64,000 nt of DNA. Origin: Hyphomicrobiales bacterium (lineage in GTDB: Bacteria; Pseudomonadota; Alphaproteobacteria; Rhizobiales; Xanthobacteraceae). Position numbers and translations under genes: made by a program. The stretch covers positions 124,001 through 188,000 of the forward strand of contig JAFKKH010000008.1 in the NCBI GenBank assembly GCA_017305665.1. The letters are read 5' to 3'. The notes under the pieces are model-generated. The model searched no databases. It had not been told where the DNA came from and saw only the letters and a list, made by a program, of their open reading frames with translations. Positions 53,077 through 62,099 of the stretch are shown here, one piece after another. Each line of letters starts with the position of its first letter. The stretch's first letter is position 1.

Positions 53077-54441
53077 TCAGTAGGTGATCGTTGTCCGCAC
53101 GCCGAATACCGCGGCATCCCTGATGCGATGGCTCTGCGTGGGGTCACCGGGATCGACGACGCCGCCGCCCGGATGTATCACGTACTGAAACAGCGGCTGC
53201 ACCACAAAATTGGGACAGATCTCGGCCTGGTAGTTGATCTCCAGAATGGCTTCGTAGTCGCGGACCGGATACGGCGTGCCGGTGAAGATCTGGACGTCGC
53301 GATCGAACTGGCGGGCGTCCGATGAGATGCGGGCGTAGGTCGCGGCGATGCCGAACTTGTCGTTCGGTCGCTTTTCGCTGAATCCGGTAAACAGAAATCC
53401 GCCATCGAAATAAAGGTCGATGAGATTGCGGTCGGACGGGCTGGTCGAGCCTCGCAGAAAGAACGCGACGCCCTTGTCCGGATTCGTCGCTGCCCGCGCC
53501 AGCATCTGCTCGTAGACGAAAAAGATGCCGTTGTTGCGAAACAATAATCCGGGCTGTCCGAGTCCCGCGGGATCGGCGATCGAAAGACCTTCCGCGGTCA
53601 GACGCTGGTCGCTGAACGCCCCCATGTGATACCAGGCGCCGGCGGTGATCATCGCCGGAAGCCCGCTTTCGCCGATCCCGAACTTGTATTTGAGTTGACC
53701 GATCCACCACGGCGGATCGGTCACGCGAAACAACACGCCATGAGGATTGAGGATCTGCGGATCGCCAGGCACCGGCGGCGCCGGATAGCCATCAAATACC
53801 GCGAGGAATGCGGTCAAGCTGTCCGACAACTGCGCCTTCACGCGAATGCCGGGGACCGCAAGCGGAGGGGATGGGCCGCCGCCCGGCAGGTTGATGCCGG
53901 TGATCCCGGGCCACCCCAACGCAGAGTTCGCGAACATGTCGTCATAGGAGCTGTCGAAAAATTCGACATCGGAGGCCTGCTGCCCGACGCGAACCGCAAC
54001 CCGGCCACCGAGCAGCTTCTGCTCAATCCACATTTCGTAGAGCCGCGTGGCGGGCAGCGCCTCGACACCGCTCACCAGCATCAGATTGCCGATGAAGTCG
54101 CGAGAGAGACCGTCGCCGTGGATCTGATACATATTGGCGTGAAAGGTCGCGCCCGACCAGCCGACAACCTTTTCGAGGTCCACGGTCGTGCCGAGATCGA
54201 GACGGCCGGTATAGATTCCACCGGTCCGCAAGCCGCCCGACACATTGCCCAGCGTTTCGCCGATATAGGTCGCACTGAATTCGAATCCGGCCGCAGCGAG
54301 CCGTTCGCGAAGCGTCGCGGCCTGCGCGTCGTCGGACTTGGATATCCGCCCGCTGTCATCATCCGCGCGCGCCGAACAGGCGCACGAGACAGCGGCGATC
54401 ACTGATATGATGACAGCCACCGGAAAACGCAGACTCATCAT
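53077..54441 (-). CDS. OprB-family carbohydrate-selective porin
   Basis: A 454-residue outer-membrane beta-barrel. A signal peptide (hydrophobic core, cut near CSARA at about 26) is followed by the family start FEFSATYIGETLGNVSGGLR and GRLDLGTTVDLEKVVGW. The middle has MWIEQKLLGGRVAVRVGQQA and WWIGQLKYKFG, and the protein ends in alternating strands with a terminal Tyr (RTTITY) as expected for barrel insertion. It should let sugars or similar solutes cross the outer membrane. It lies 15 bases after the ZntB-like gene and is probably cotranscribed. Confidence 0.93.
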   Translation of the reverse strand: MMSLRFPVAVIISVIAAVSCACSARADDDSGRISKSDDAQAATLRERLAAAGFEFSATYIGETLGNVSGGLRTGGIYTGRLDLGTTVDLEKVVGWSGATFHANMYQIHGDGLSRDFIGNLMLVSGVEALPATRLYEMWIEQKLLGGRVAVRVGQQASDVEFFDSSYDDMFANSALGWPGITGINLPGGGPSPPLAVPGIRVKAQLSDSLTAFLAVFDGYPAPPVPGDPQILNPHGVLFRVTDPPWWIGQLKYKFGIGESGLPAMITAGAWYHMGAFSDQRLTAEGLSIADPAGLGQPGLLFRNNGIFFVYEQMLARAATNPDKGVAFFLRGSTSPSDRNLIDLYFDGGFLFTGFSEKRPNDKFGIAATYARISSDARQFDRDVQIFTGTPYPVRDYEAILEINYQAEICPNFVVQPLFQYVIHPGGGVVDPGDPTQSHRIRDAAVFGVRTTITY

Positions 54442-54456
54442 CGGAACCGCCGCAGA

Positions 54457-55524
54457 CTATCTGACGATCCGCATCCGCCGCATGATCCAATAGACAGCGG
54501 CGGACGACCCCACGATCAGCGCGGCGGCCCAGAGGAAGCCGCTGTCGACGTCGGTGAGCGGCAGTCCTTTTGTGTTCATTCCAAAGATACCCGTCACGAG
54601 CGTCGGCGGCAGCAGCAGCGTGGTGACGATCGCGAGTGCATGGAGATGCCGGTTGCTCTCCTCTTCCAGCCGAAAGTGAATCTCTTCCTCGAGCAAGCGG
54701 CTGCGCTCCCGCAATTCGATGATGTCGTGATCGAGACCGTCGAGCCGTTGTGCGAGCTTTCCAGCCTGCAGGCGCAGCGCCGGATCGAGGCCGTCGTCCT
54801 CCTTGCGCTCAAGCCTGTGAAAAAGGGCACGCATTCCCGATAGCTGCCGATGCAGCCGAACACTGGTCCGGCGTAGCGCGCCCAGACGGCTGCGCAAACC
54901 ATCCCGCTCGCCGGTCAGGATTCGTTCTTCGATGACGTCGATTTCGTTGCCGATCCGGTCCGCGATACGGTCCATCGTGCCGGCAACCTCATCGACGATC
55001 TTCTCCAGCAGCGCCGTCGTAGTTCCGATGCGATGGCCGCCCTCCAGCATGTGGCGCATGGCGTCGACCGAACACAGCGCCTGATGCCGGCCGCTGATTA
55101 GCAGCCGTTCACTCATGATGAAGCGGAGGAAGCCGGTCTGTTCCGTCGACTCGTCGATTTCCCGCACGAGATCGGAGAATACGCCGTAGATGCAGTCGTC
55201 GATCGCGTGCAACTGCTGAAAATTGTCCTTAGACAGCAGCAGCTCTCGCGCGGGCGCGGGCAAGTGGAGCGTCGCCAGCCATTCGCGGGCGCGGCTGTCG
55301 GCCAGGTTGAAGTGAAGCCACAGTTTACCGTCGTGGACAAAAGCCGGCGGCGCGTCGACCGGCAAGGCCTCCGGACGGCCATCGTCATGCAGACGAAACG
55401 CCCAGACGAGACCCGGCACGCTATTCAGCGGGGCGGCCCCATCGGTCCGCAGACCATCAACACTTGCTGGAACAACATCGAGCGTGGCAGACCCCCATCT
55501 CTCGATACGCGATACGTCCGTCAT
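54457..55524 (-). CDS. CorA-superfamily transporter, ZntB-like
   Basis: A 355-residue divalent metal transporter. A large cytoplasmic domain with a long charged helix (about 240-290, LDHDIIELRERSRLLEEEIH) precedes two C-terminal membrane helices; the signature GMN is found in GIFGMNTKGLPL between them. The early PGLVWAFRL and LWLHFNLADSRAREWL strings match ZntB rather than Mg-type CorA. It should move Zn2+ or another cation through the inner membrane. First gene of a likely pair with the OprB porin. Confidence 0.88.
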   Translation of the reverse strand: MTDVSRIERWGSATLDVVPASVDGLRTDGAAPLNSVPGLVWAFRLHDDGRPEALPVDAPPAFVHDGKLWLHFNLADSRAREWLATLHLPAPARELLLSKDNFQQLHAIDDCIYGVFSDLVREIDESTEQTGFLRFIMSERLLISGRHQALCSVDAMRHMLEGGHRIGTTTALLEKIVDEVAGTMDRIADRIGNEIDVIEERILTGERDGLRSRLGALRRTSVRLHRQLSGMRALFHRLERKEDDGLDPALRLQAGKLAQRLDGLDHDIIELRERSRLLEEEIHFRLEEESNRHLHALAIVTTLLLPPTLVTGIFGMNTKGLPLTDVDSGFLWAAALIVGSSAAVYWIMRRMRIVR

Positions 55525-55617
55525 GCCAATGCCCGCCGTCGTCGCGACGCCCGGCCGGCGCCATGCGGAAACCGGCCGATTGAATTACGGTTTTGTTACA
55601 GACAGATGTCAGCCGAG

Positions 55618-56394
55618 CTACTCGGCGGCGATCGCCACCGGCAGTTCGACGTCCTTGTTGTAGTCGTGAACCACGCGGCCGAACGGCAGCGTCAGGTCGG
55701 CAAGGAAATGATGCGCGCCCACCACGCGCCGCACGGGGAAATCCGCGACGGGCGCGTTGACATGCGGCACCAGATGAAGACGTCCCGGCCCGATCCACGA
55801 GCCCTTGACGACGATGTCGGTGAGGTTGATCGCAACGAGCTGGCAGACTTCGGCGCGGCCGTCGACTCCCGGAATCAGCTTCAGATTGATCTGCGTCTTC
55901 GACAGCGTCGCCAGCGTCTGATCGGAATGACCGGTCATGCTCTCGTGCTTGTAGCCCATCGTCCCCATCGCGACGAGCTGGCCCGCATACTCCAATGTCC
56001 CGGTCAGCGTGTCCTTGACGATTTCGAGCTTCGGATGGGCATACTTTTTGGGGAAGCCCCAGATTTCGCGACCGGCAGCAATCGGCGGATCGTCGTCGAG
56101 ATACATCTGCGAGACGAAATTGACCGGCTCGCCATTCAGCGTGGCCGGAATCACAAGACCGGATTCGGTGTAGCTGCCAAAGCCGGAGCTGTCGGGCATT
56201 TTGATCCATTCGTAATGCACGATCGGCTCGGCGATAGGCTCCAGCGGCTCGGGCAAACCTGCGCGGATCAATTCCGCATCGGTCTCATACGTGATGACCA
56301 GGAATTCCCGATTGATGAACCGATAGGGCCCCGCAGGATAGCTTGGCCCCGCCGCCGGCATCGATGGAAGCTTCAAGACGTCCTGACTGCGCAT
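55618..56394 (-). CDS. adc: acetoacetate decarboxylase
   Basis: A 258-residue cytoplasmic enzyme that should convert acetoacetate to acetone and CO2. The Schiff-base lysine is in REIWGFPKKYAHPK (Lys116 by count, with Lys117 beside it as in the classical enzyme). The catalytic-site region SGFGSYTESGLVIPATLN is also kept. The length is normal for the family. It is divergent from the patatin-like gene with an inverted repeat between, so the two may be coregulated around acetoacetate/polyhydroxybutyrate turnover; that link is inference. Confidence 0.93.
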   Translation of the reverse strand: MRSQDVLKLPSMPAAGPSYPAGPYRFINREFLVITYETDAELIRAGLPEPLEPIAEPIVHYEWIKMPDSSGFGSYTESGLVIPATLNGEPVNFVSQMYLDDDPPIAAGREIWGFPKKYAHPKLEIVKDTLTGTLEYAGQLVAMGTMGYKHESMTGHSDQTLATLSKTQINLKLIPGVDGRAEVCQLVAINLTDIVVKGSWIGPGRLHLVPHVNAPVADFPVRRVVGAHHFLADLTLPFGRVVHDYNKDVELPVAIAAE

Positions 56395-56476
56395 CGTCGC
56401 ATCTCCCCGCGGATGTGGCTGGTTGAGCGCATTGCTACCGTCCGTCCTTGACAGTGGTGTGAGATAATTTCTTCAG

Positions 56477-56493
56477 AGCGGTGACGTACCGCT
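56477..56493. promoter_or_regulatory. inverted repeat between adc and the patatin gene
   Basis: AGCGGT-GACGT-ACCGCT, 6-base arms around 5 bases, sits in the 187-base divergent gap about 85 bases from each start codon. A TTGACA lies at 56448-56453 on the plus strand, but the -10 spacing is poor. It is a candidate shared operator. Confidence 0.45.
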
Positions 56494-56581
56494 GCGTTGC
56501 CTCGATCGACTTTCTTTCACCGTGTCACAGCAGCGTCACCAGTCGTCTGAATTGTCCGGAGACAGCTTCAGGAGACTGGTC

Positions 56582-57748
56582 ATGGACGCGCACGCCCCCT
56601 TTTCGGAAAAGCAATCATCACCGCGTGGCTGGCGGCCGGAAAGGTGCGATCGCATTGCGCTGGTGCTGCAAGGCGGCGGCGCGCTCGGCGCGTACCAGGC
56701 GGGCGTCTATCAAGCGCTCCACGAAGCGGGCGTCGAGCCCGACTGGGTGTGCGGCGTTTCGATCGGCGCGATCAATTCGGCGATCATCGCGGGCAACCCG
56801 CCGGAGCGCCGGCTCGAACGATTGCACATCTTCTGGGATCGGATTACGTCGCGCAAGGTCTGGTACTACACGCCCGACGGCGACATCTATCGCAAGGCGC
56901 GCAATATCGCGAGCTCATGGATGACGACCACGCTGGGTCAGCCCGGATTCTTCCAACCGCATGCGACCAATCCGTGGTTCAGTCCCGCCGGCGCGAAGAC
57001 CGCGACCAGCTACTACGACACGATGCCCTTGCGTGAAACGCTGCTCGAACTGGTCGACTTCGACCTCATCAACCGCAAGAAGGTCCGCTTCGCTGTCGGC
57101 GCCGTCAATGTCCTTTCCGGCAACTTCATCTATTTCGACAACGCGCGCGATGAGATCATCCCCGAGCACGTCATGGCGAGCGGCGCCTTGCCGCCTGCCC
57201 TGCCGATGGTGAAGATCGGCACGGACCATTTCTGGGATGGCGGCATCGTGTCGAATACGCCGCTGCAGCACCTGCTCGACCAGGAGGACAATCTCAACTC
57301 ACTCGTATTCCAGGTTGATCTGTTCAGCGCACGCGGGATGCTTCCGCGCGACATCCAGGACGTGATGGCGCGGCACAAGGACATCATGTACTCGTCGCGG
57401 ACGCGCTACAACACCGATGTCTATCGCAGGACCCACAATCTCAAAACGGCGCTCTACAAGGCGCTTGCCAAACTTCCGGACGACCAGTTGTCCGCGGACG
57501 AACGCAAGATCAAGGCTGAGCTCAAGAAGCTGCCGGAAATTGCGATCCTGCAATTGATCTATCAGCAGACGGCCTATGAAGGCGACGCAAAGGATCACGA
57601 ATTCTCAGGCACATCCATGCGGGAGCATTGGGCCAGCGGTCATGACGACACCCGCCGCACGCTGACACGCCGCGACTGGATCACGATGCCGCCCGACGGT
57701 ATGGGCCTCGTCATCCACGACGTGCATCGCGAGCAGGAGGCGGCGTAG
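56582..57748 (+). CDS. patatin-like phospholipase with C-terminal DUF3734-type region
   Basis: A 388-residue serine hydrolase. Read from the ATG at 56582, which has AGGAG 7 bases upstream. The oxyanion glycines GGGALGAYQAG are at 31-41, the nucleophile Ser60 is in GVSIG, and the catalytic Asp is in FWDGGIVSNTP. After about residue 240 comes the extra region (MYSSRTRYNTDVYRRTHNL) typical of the DUF3734 group, which is often found with polyhydroxybutyrate or hydroxybutyrate genes. Lipid or polyester hydrolysis is likely. No signal peptide. Confidence 0.9.
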   Translation: MDAHAPFSEKQSSPRGWRPERCDRIALVLQGGGALGAYQAGVYQALHEAGVEPDWVCGVSIGAINSAIIAGNPPERRLERLHIFWDRITSRKVWYYTPDGDIYRKARNIASSWMTTTLGQPGFFQPHATNPWFSPAGAKTATSYYDTMPLRETLLELVDFDLINRKKVRFAVGAVNVLSGNFIYFDNARDEIIPEHVMASGALPPALPMVKIGTDHFWDGGIVSNTPLQHLLDQEDNLNSLVFQVDLFSARGMLPRDIQDVMARHKDIMYSSRTRYNTDVYRRTHNLKTALYKALAKLPDDQLSADERKIKAELKKLPEIAILQLIYQQTAYEGDAKDHEFSGTSMREHWASGHDDTRRTLTRRDWITMPPDGMGLVIHDVHREQEAA

Positions 57749-57761
57749 CGCCCCGGGGACG

Positions 57762-59318
57762 TTACGGCCGCATCGCCAGTCGCGTCGGCCCCGGCGTGCG
57801 GACCGGTTCCGCGAGACGTGCGAACTCGCAGAGCAGCGAGCGCGTCTTGCGCGGATCGATGATCTCCTCGACCCAGAATTTTTCAGCCGAACGGAATGGC
57901 GAGCGCAACTTGTTGAGCCGCTCCTCGATCTCTTTCAGTTTCGCCGCCGGATCGTCCGCCGCATCGATATCGGCGCGATAGGCAGCCTCGATACCGCCTT
58001 CGAGCGGTAGCGATCCCCAATAGGCCGATGGCCAGGCGTAACGCATCGAGAACCGGTTGGCCGGCTGATGCACCACGCCGGCAACCCCGAACGAGTTGCG
58101 CACGATGATCGTGCACCACGGCACCGTGGTCTGGTTGACGGCGGCCATCGCGCGCACCCCGTGCCGAATGGTCGCCGACTTCTCCGCCTCGAGGCCGATC
58201 ATGAAGCCGGGGCAATCCATCAGATAGACGATCGGCAGATGGAAGGTTTCGGCGAGATCGACAAAACGCACCACCTTCTGGCACGCCTCCGCGGTCCACG
58301 AACCGCCATAGTGATACGGGTCGCTCGCGAGCAGCAGCACCGCCCGCCCCTCCAGCCGCGCGAATCCCGTGATGATCGGACGGCCGAAGTTCGCGCTCAT
58401 CTCGAAGAACGAGCCCTTGTCGACCACCGCGTCGATAATGGGCCGCATCTTGTAGACCTGACGGCGGCTGCGCGGCACCGCCTTCATCAGCGACTCCTCG
58501 GCACGTGCCGGATCGTCGTTACACGGCAACGTCGGCGGCAGGTCGTAAACCGATGACGGCAGATAGGACAGGAAGCGCCGCGCGCACTCAAACGCCTCTT
58601 CCTCGGTCTCGACCGCATGATCGATGCCGCCGGCCCTGGCCTGGATGTCGGCGCCGCCGAGTTCCTGCTTGGTGAGATCCTGCCCCAACCGCTTCACCAC
58701 CGGCGGGCCCGCGACGAACATCGCCGACGCCTTGGTCATAATGGAGTAATGGCTCGCGGCGAGCCGCGCGGCGCCAAGCCCCGCAACTGAACCGAGACCC
58801 AACCCGACCACCGGCACCTGCGCCAGATTGGCTGTCGTGTACCAGTACCAGCGTGTGCCGCCGACACCGCCCGGCAGATTGGCCGCACCCTTGGTCTCGA
58901 TGGTCTTGACCGAACCGCCACCGCCCGAACCTTCGATCACACGGATGATCGGCAGGCGGAAGTCATGCGCCATTTCCTCGGCCATCAGCGGCTTTGCCGA
59001 GATCGAAGCGTCGGCGGAACCGCCACGCACGGTGAAATCGTCGCCGACCACGACCACCGGACGGCCGTCGACCTTGGCGCGGCCGAATACGCAATTCGCC
59101 GGCGTCAGATGCTTGAGTTCGCCATTGGAATTGTATTCAGCGATGCCGGAGATCGCGCCGACCTCGTGAAAGCTGTTGGTATCCGTCAGCTTGTCGATGC
59201 GCTCACGGACGGTGAGCCGGCCTTGGTCACGTTGCCGCTTGACCTTGTCGACGCCGCCCATCTCCCGCGCGAAGGCTTCGCGCCGAGCGAGTTCGTCGAG
59301 CTCCGGCTTCCAGTTCAT
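57762..59318 (-). CDS. acyl-CoA carboxylase, carboxyltransferase (beta) subunit
   Basis: A 518-residue biotin-dependent carboxyltransferase of the propionyl-/methylcrotonyl-/geranyl-CoA carboxylase type. It has the N- and C-terminal crotonase-like halves: RDQGRLTVRERIDKL, IEGSGGGGSVKTIETKGA, and later DCPGFMIGLEAEK with GAVxR-like IRHGVRAMAAV and NSFGVAGVVHQP. It would transfer CO2 from a biotin carrier to an acyl-CoA. The biotin carboxylase subunit is not in the window; a 73-residue carrier is encoded 1 kb away. Its start lies inside the end of the IclR gene (92-base overlap). Substrate unknown. Confidence 0.9.
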   Translation of the reverse strand: MNWKPELDELARREAFAREMGGVDKVKRQRDQGRLTVRERIDKLTDTNSFHEVGAISGIAEYNSNGELKHLTPANCVFGRAKVDGRPVVVVGDDFTVRGGSADASISAKPLMAEEMAHDFRLPIIRVIEGSGGGGSVKTIETKGAANLPGGVGGTRWYWYTTANLAQVPVVGLGLGSVAGLGAARLAASHYSIMTKASAMFVAGPPVVKRLGQDLTKQELGGADIQARAGGIDHAVETEEEAFECARRFLSYLPSSVYDLPPTLPCNDDPARAEESLMKAVPRSRRQVYKMRPIIDAVVDKGSFFEMSANFGRPIITGFARLEGRAVLLLASDPYHYGGSWTAEACQKVVRFVDLAETFHLPIVYLMDCPGFMIGLEAEKSATIRHGVRAMAAVNQTTVPWCTIIVRNSFGVAGVVHQPANRFSMRYAWPSAYWGSLPLEGGIEAAYRADIDAADDPAAKLKEIEERLNKLRSPFRSAEKFWVEEIIDPRKTRSLLCEFARLAEPVRTPGPTRLAMRP

Positions 59319-60219
59319 TCACGTTCTCCGCTCTGATCATCTTGTTGCGCGCGGATAACGGCATGAACCGATCCGAGCCGCGACCTTGAAATACATCGCC
59401 TTCCGCATTGGCAAGGATAGCGCCGACGACGCGGCTCAGATCCAGCAGTCGCGGCGCCACCTCCTGGTGCAGCCGCGCCTCGTCGAACATCGCGGACAGC
59501 AGACCGATCGTCACGACGACGAAGGTTTGATACTGCGGCGACCACATCGGCACCGCGAGACCATTGATGTGCGGGCTCCACAAGCCGCACACCGTGACGT
59601 AGCCATGCGTCTTCAGGCACTCGCGATTACCCTCGATGCGCGGCCGCAGCAGCTTGGCGTCATCAGGAAACTCGCGCTCCATCTCCGCGAGCAGCGCGTT
59701 GCCGACATCGTCGTCGAGCGCGGCGGTGTAGGCGTGCCCTGCCGCCGTGGTGGCCATGGCGATGCGGCTGCCGGTCCCTTCATGCAGACCAAGCGCGTTG
59801 GCCGCGCGCGCGAACTCGAGATAAACCATGTGGAATTGATCGGGAATGACGAAGCCTACCGTTCCCGGCAACTGCTCCGCCACATCCTCGAGACGCTGGC
59901 GGATCAACTCGCGCAGCCGAAGGCCGCGCGTCATCGACGTGCTCATCGCCACGGCGCTCGGACCGATGCGATACTTCTGATCGCGCGGCAGATAGACCAG
60001 CTGCCCCATGCGGGTAAGCGTGTGTGTCAGGCGCGAGACCGTCGAGCGCGGCAGCCCGCAACGGCTGGAGATTTCGAGATTGCCAAGCCGCGCCTCGTGC
60101 CCCTCGAAGCAGCGCAAAACATCGAATGCGCGTGACACAACCTGGATAACATCACCCTCGCCGCTGAGATCGCTGGCGAGAATGCCCTGCTTGCTAAGCC
60201 TTTCCGAGCGTCGTCCCAT
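59227..60219 (-). CDS. IclR-family transcriptional regulator
   Basis: A 330-residue regulator read from the ATG at 60219 (AAGGTGG upstream). The winged helix-turn-helix comes after about residue 45: CGLPRSTVSRLTHTLTRMG, then YRIGPSAVAMS. The effector domain is typical IclR. The C-terminal 70 residues are longer than usual and Arg-rich, and the gene runs 92 bases into the carboxyltransferase gene. It should control that gene and perhaps the carrier and transporter genes on the other side. An unusual C-terminus or a frameshift are both possible. Confidence 0.88.
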   Translation of the reverse strand: MGRRSERLSKQGILASDLSGEGDVIQVVSRAFDVLRCFEGHEARLGNLEISSRCGLPRSTVSRLTHTLTRMGQLVYLPRDQKYRIGPSAVAMSTSMTRGLRLRELIRQRLEDVAEQLPGTVGFVIPDQFHMVYLEFARAANALGLHEGTGSRIAMATTAAGHAYTAALDDDVGNALLAEMEREFPDDAKLLRPRIEGNRECLKTHGYVTVCGLWSPHINGLAVPMWSPQYQTFVVVTIGLLSAMFDEARLHQEVAPRLLDLSRVVGAILANAEGDVFQGRGSDRFMPLSARNKMIRAENVNELEAGARRTRSARSLRAGDGRRRQGQAAT

Positions 60220-60221
60220 CG

Positions 60222-60260
60222 ATTCCACCTTATTTCGCCTGGCAGAATTAAATTCCACTT
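60222..60260. promoter_or_regulatory. ATTCCAC direct repeat between the IclR and carrier genes
   Basis: ATTCCACCTT (60222-60231) and ATTCCACTT (60252-60260) are direct repeats 30 bases apart, about three helical turns, in the 130-base divergent gap. They may be half-sites for the adjacent regulator. Only two copies are seen, so the call is weak. Confidence 0.3.
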
Positions 60261-60349
60261 GCGCGATACGCTACCTCAGGCAATCTGCCACCACAACAGC
60301 AACTCGCAACGTATTCGGGCCGCGTATCCATGGCGGCCAAGGACAGAGA

Positions 60350-60571
60350 ATGGCGGACATCAAGATCGTGACTGAAGTGGCCGGACGCGTTTGCGCGCTC
60401 CCCGCCAGCGTTGGTGCAAGTCTCAGTGAAGGCGACGAGATCGCCTTCGTCGAAGCCATGAAGATGGAAATTCCGGTCCCTGCACCGACGACCGGTACGC
60501 TCAAGAGTGTGCTCGTCAAGCTCGACGATGTCGTCGCGGAAGGGCAAGTGGTCGCCATCATCGAGAGCTGA
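60350..60571 (+). CDS. single-domain biotin carboxyl carrier protein
   Basis: A 73-residue protein that is just a biotinyl domain, with the lysine to be biotinylated in the canonical VEAMKMEIPVPAP (Lys38). AAGGA lies 6 bases before the ATG. It should swing carboxybiotin between a biotin carboxylase and the carboxyltransferase encoded on the other side of the IclR gene. The biotin carboxylase is not visible here. Most propionyl-CoA-type carboxylases carry this domain on the alpha subunit, so a separate mini-carrier is notable. Confidence 0.93.
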   Translation: MADIKIVTEVAGRVCALPASVGASLSEGDEIAFVEAMKMEIPVPAPTTGTLKSVLVKLDDVVAEGQVVAIIES

Positions 60572-60640
60572 GCTAACGCGCGTGTGACCCCACCGCGCAC
60601 ATCCTCTTCACCGCCAGATGCAATGACACGCATGAACTGT

Positions 60641-60655
60641 GCGATTTGAAATCGC
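60641..60655. promoter_or_regulatory. 15-bp palindrome upstream of the TAXI gene
   Basis: GCGATTT-G-AAATCGC is a perfect palindrome with a single central base, 255 bases before the TAXI gene and 70 after the carrier gene. Many IclR-family operators are palindromes of about this size, so it is a candidate site for the neighbouring regulator. That match is by size and place only. Confidence 0.45.
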
Positions 60656-60847
60656 GCAGAGAACGATCTTGCGGTGCATCATCCGATATCGCGTCGAGTC
60701 GGTTCCTGTCGTTGCTTCCGACTAGATTGGCGCATCGCCGCCGGCCCGTTTCACGCTGCGGAACGAATTCACGCGTTCGCTGCAGGAACCGCGACACAAT
60801 GTCCGACGTAGCTCGCTCAAGCACGTAGCGAGAGTACCAAGCGTTGC

Positions 60848-60865
60848 CATCGCTCTCTCGCGATG
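60848..60865. promoter_or_regulatory. inverted repeat before the TAXI gene
   Basis: CATCGC-TCTCTC-GCGATG, 6-base arms around 6 bases, lies 45 bases upstream of the TAXI start codon in a 338-base gap (60572-60909) that holds no gene. It could be an operator or a leader hairpin. Confidence 0.35.
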
Positions 60866-60909
60866 ACATGATCGTGAACAAACAAGACAACAATGACAAG
60901 GGGGGACAC

Positions 60910-62073
60910 ATGATCAAGGGAATTCGTGCGTTCGGTTCGGCCGCAGCGCTGGGTGCGCTGCTGGTGGCATCTGCCGCGTCGGCCGACGACGTCAAGCTTC
61001 CTCACACCATGACATTCACGGCCTACGACACCGGCACCGCCGGCTTCAACATCGCGGTCGCGGTCGGCAAAATGATGAAGGACAGCTACGGCACCGACCT
61101 GCGCGTGCTGCCGGCGGGCAACGACGTCGCGCGCCTTGCGCCGCTGCGCGCGAAACGTGCAGTGCTGTCCGCCATGGGCTCGGGCACGTATTTCGCGCAG
61201 GAAGGCGTGTTCGAATTCGGCGCGAAGGAATGGGGACCGCAGTCCCTGCAACTCGTGCTGTCGTCGGTCGATTGCAATGCCGGCTCGCTCGGCGTCGCGC
61301 GCGATACCGGAGTCACCGAGATCAGCCAGCTCAAGGGCAAGCGCGTCGGCTTCGTCGTCGGCTCCCCTGCCCTCAACCAGAATTCGCTGGCGATCCTCGC
61401 ATTCGGCGATCTCAAGCAGAGCGACGTCAAGGCCGTCGAGTTCTCGAGCTACGGCGCGATGTGGAAGGGTCTCATCAACAATGACGTCGATGCTGCATTC
61501 GGCACCACAATCACCGGCCCCGCGAAGGAAGCCGAGACATCGCCGCGAGGCCTGACCTGGCCGCCGCTGCATCACAATGACAAGGCCGGCTGGGATCGCG
61601 TGCAGAAGGTCGGAAGTTTCTTCTTCCGTCATCTTGCGACCTGCGGCGCCGGCATTTCCAAGGACCACCCGATCGAGCTCGGAAACTATCCGTATCCGAT
61701 CTTCGTGGCCTATGCCGCCGAACCCGCCGATCAGGTCTATGCCATCACCAAGGCGATGATCACGCACTATGACGCCTATAAGGATGCCGCCGCCGGCGCT
61801 TCCGGACTCGCGGCCGCGCGACAGACCAAGAACTGGGTGGTTCCCGTCCATCCCGGTGCCGTCAAGGCGCTGAAGGAGGCCGGACAGTGGAGTGACGATC
61901 AGGAGAAGCACAACAACATGCTCTTCAAGCGCCAGTCCGTGCTGGCGGCGGCCTGGACCGATTATGGCAAGACAAATCCGCCATCGGGCGAGAAGGAATT
62001 CCTGGCCGGCTGGATGACGGCGCGCGCCGCGGCTCTCAAGAAGGCCGACATGCCGAACGGGTTTGACGAATAG
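60910..62073 (+). CDS. TAXI-type TRAP transporter solute-binding protein
   Basis: A 387-residue periplasmic receptor. The ATG at 60910 follows AAGGGGGA; the signal peptide GSAAALGALLVASAASA ends near residue 25. The mature protein has the TAXI pattern: YDTGTAGFNIAVAVGKMMKD, DLRVLPAGNDVARLAPLRAK, VSAMGSGTYFAQ-like LSAMGSGTYFAQEGVFEF and LKGKRVGFVVGSPALNQN. It should deliver an organic acid or similar solute to the permease encoded 26 bases downstream. It has a long 387-residue form with an extra C-terminal section compared with most TAXI receptors of about 320. Confidence 0.93.
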   Translation: MIKGIRAFGSAAALGALLVASAASADDVKLPHTMTFTAYDTGTAGFNIAVAVGKMMKDSYGTDLRVLPAGNDVARLAPLRAKRAVLSAMGSGTYFAQEGVFEFGAKEWGPQSLQLVLSSVDCNAGSLGVARDTGVTEISQLKGKRVGFVVGSPALNQNSLAILAFGDLKQSDVKAVEFSSYGAMWKGLINNDVDAAFGTTITGPAKEAETSPRGLTWPPLHHNDKAGWDRVQKVGSFFFRHLATCGAGISKDHPIELGNYPYPIFVAYAAEPADQVYAITKAMITHYDAYKDAAAGASGLAAARQTKNWVVPVHPGAVKALKEAGQWSDDQEKHNNMLFKRQSVLAAAWTDYGKTNPPSGEKEFLAGWMTARAAALKKADMPNGFDE

Positions 62074-62099
62074 TTTCCCGCAACCGATCCGGATCCGTC

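Noticed and set aside
56448..56470. Sigma-70 promoter TTGACA with TAATTT before the patatin gene
   Set aside because: The spacing of 11 bases is too short for a normal promoter, so it is not listed as one.
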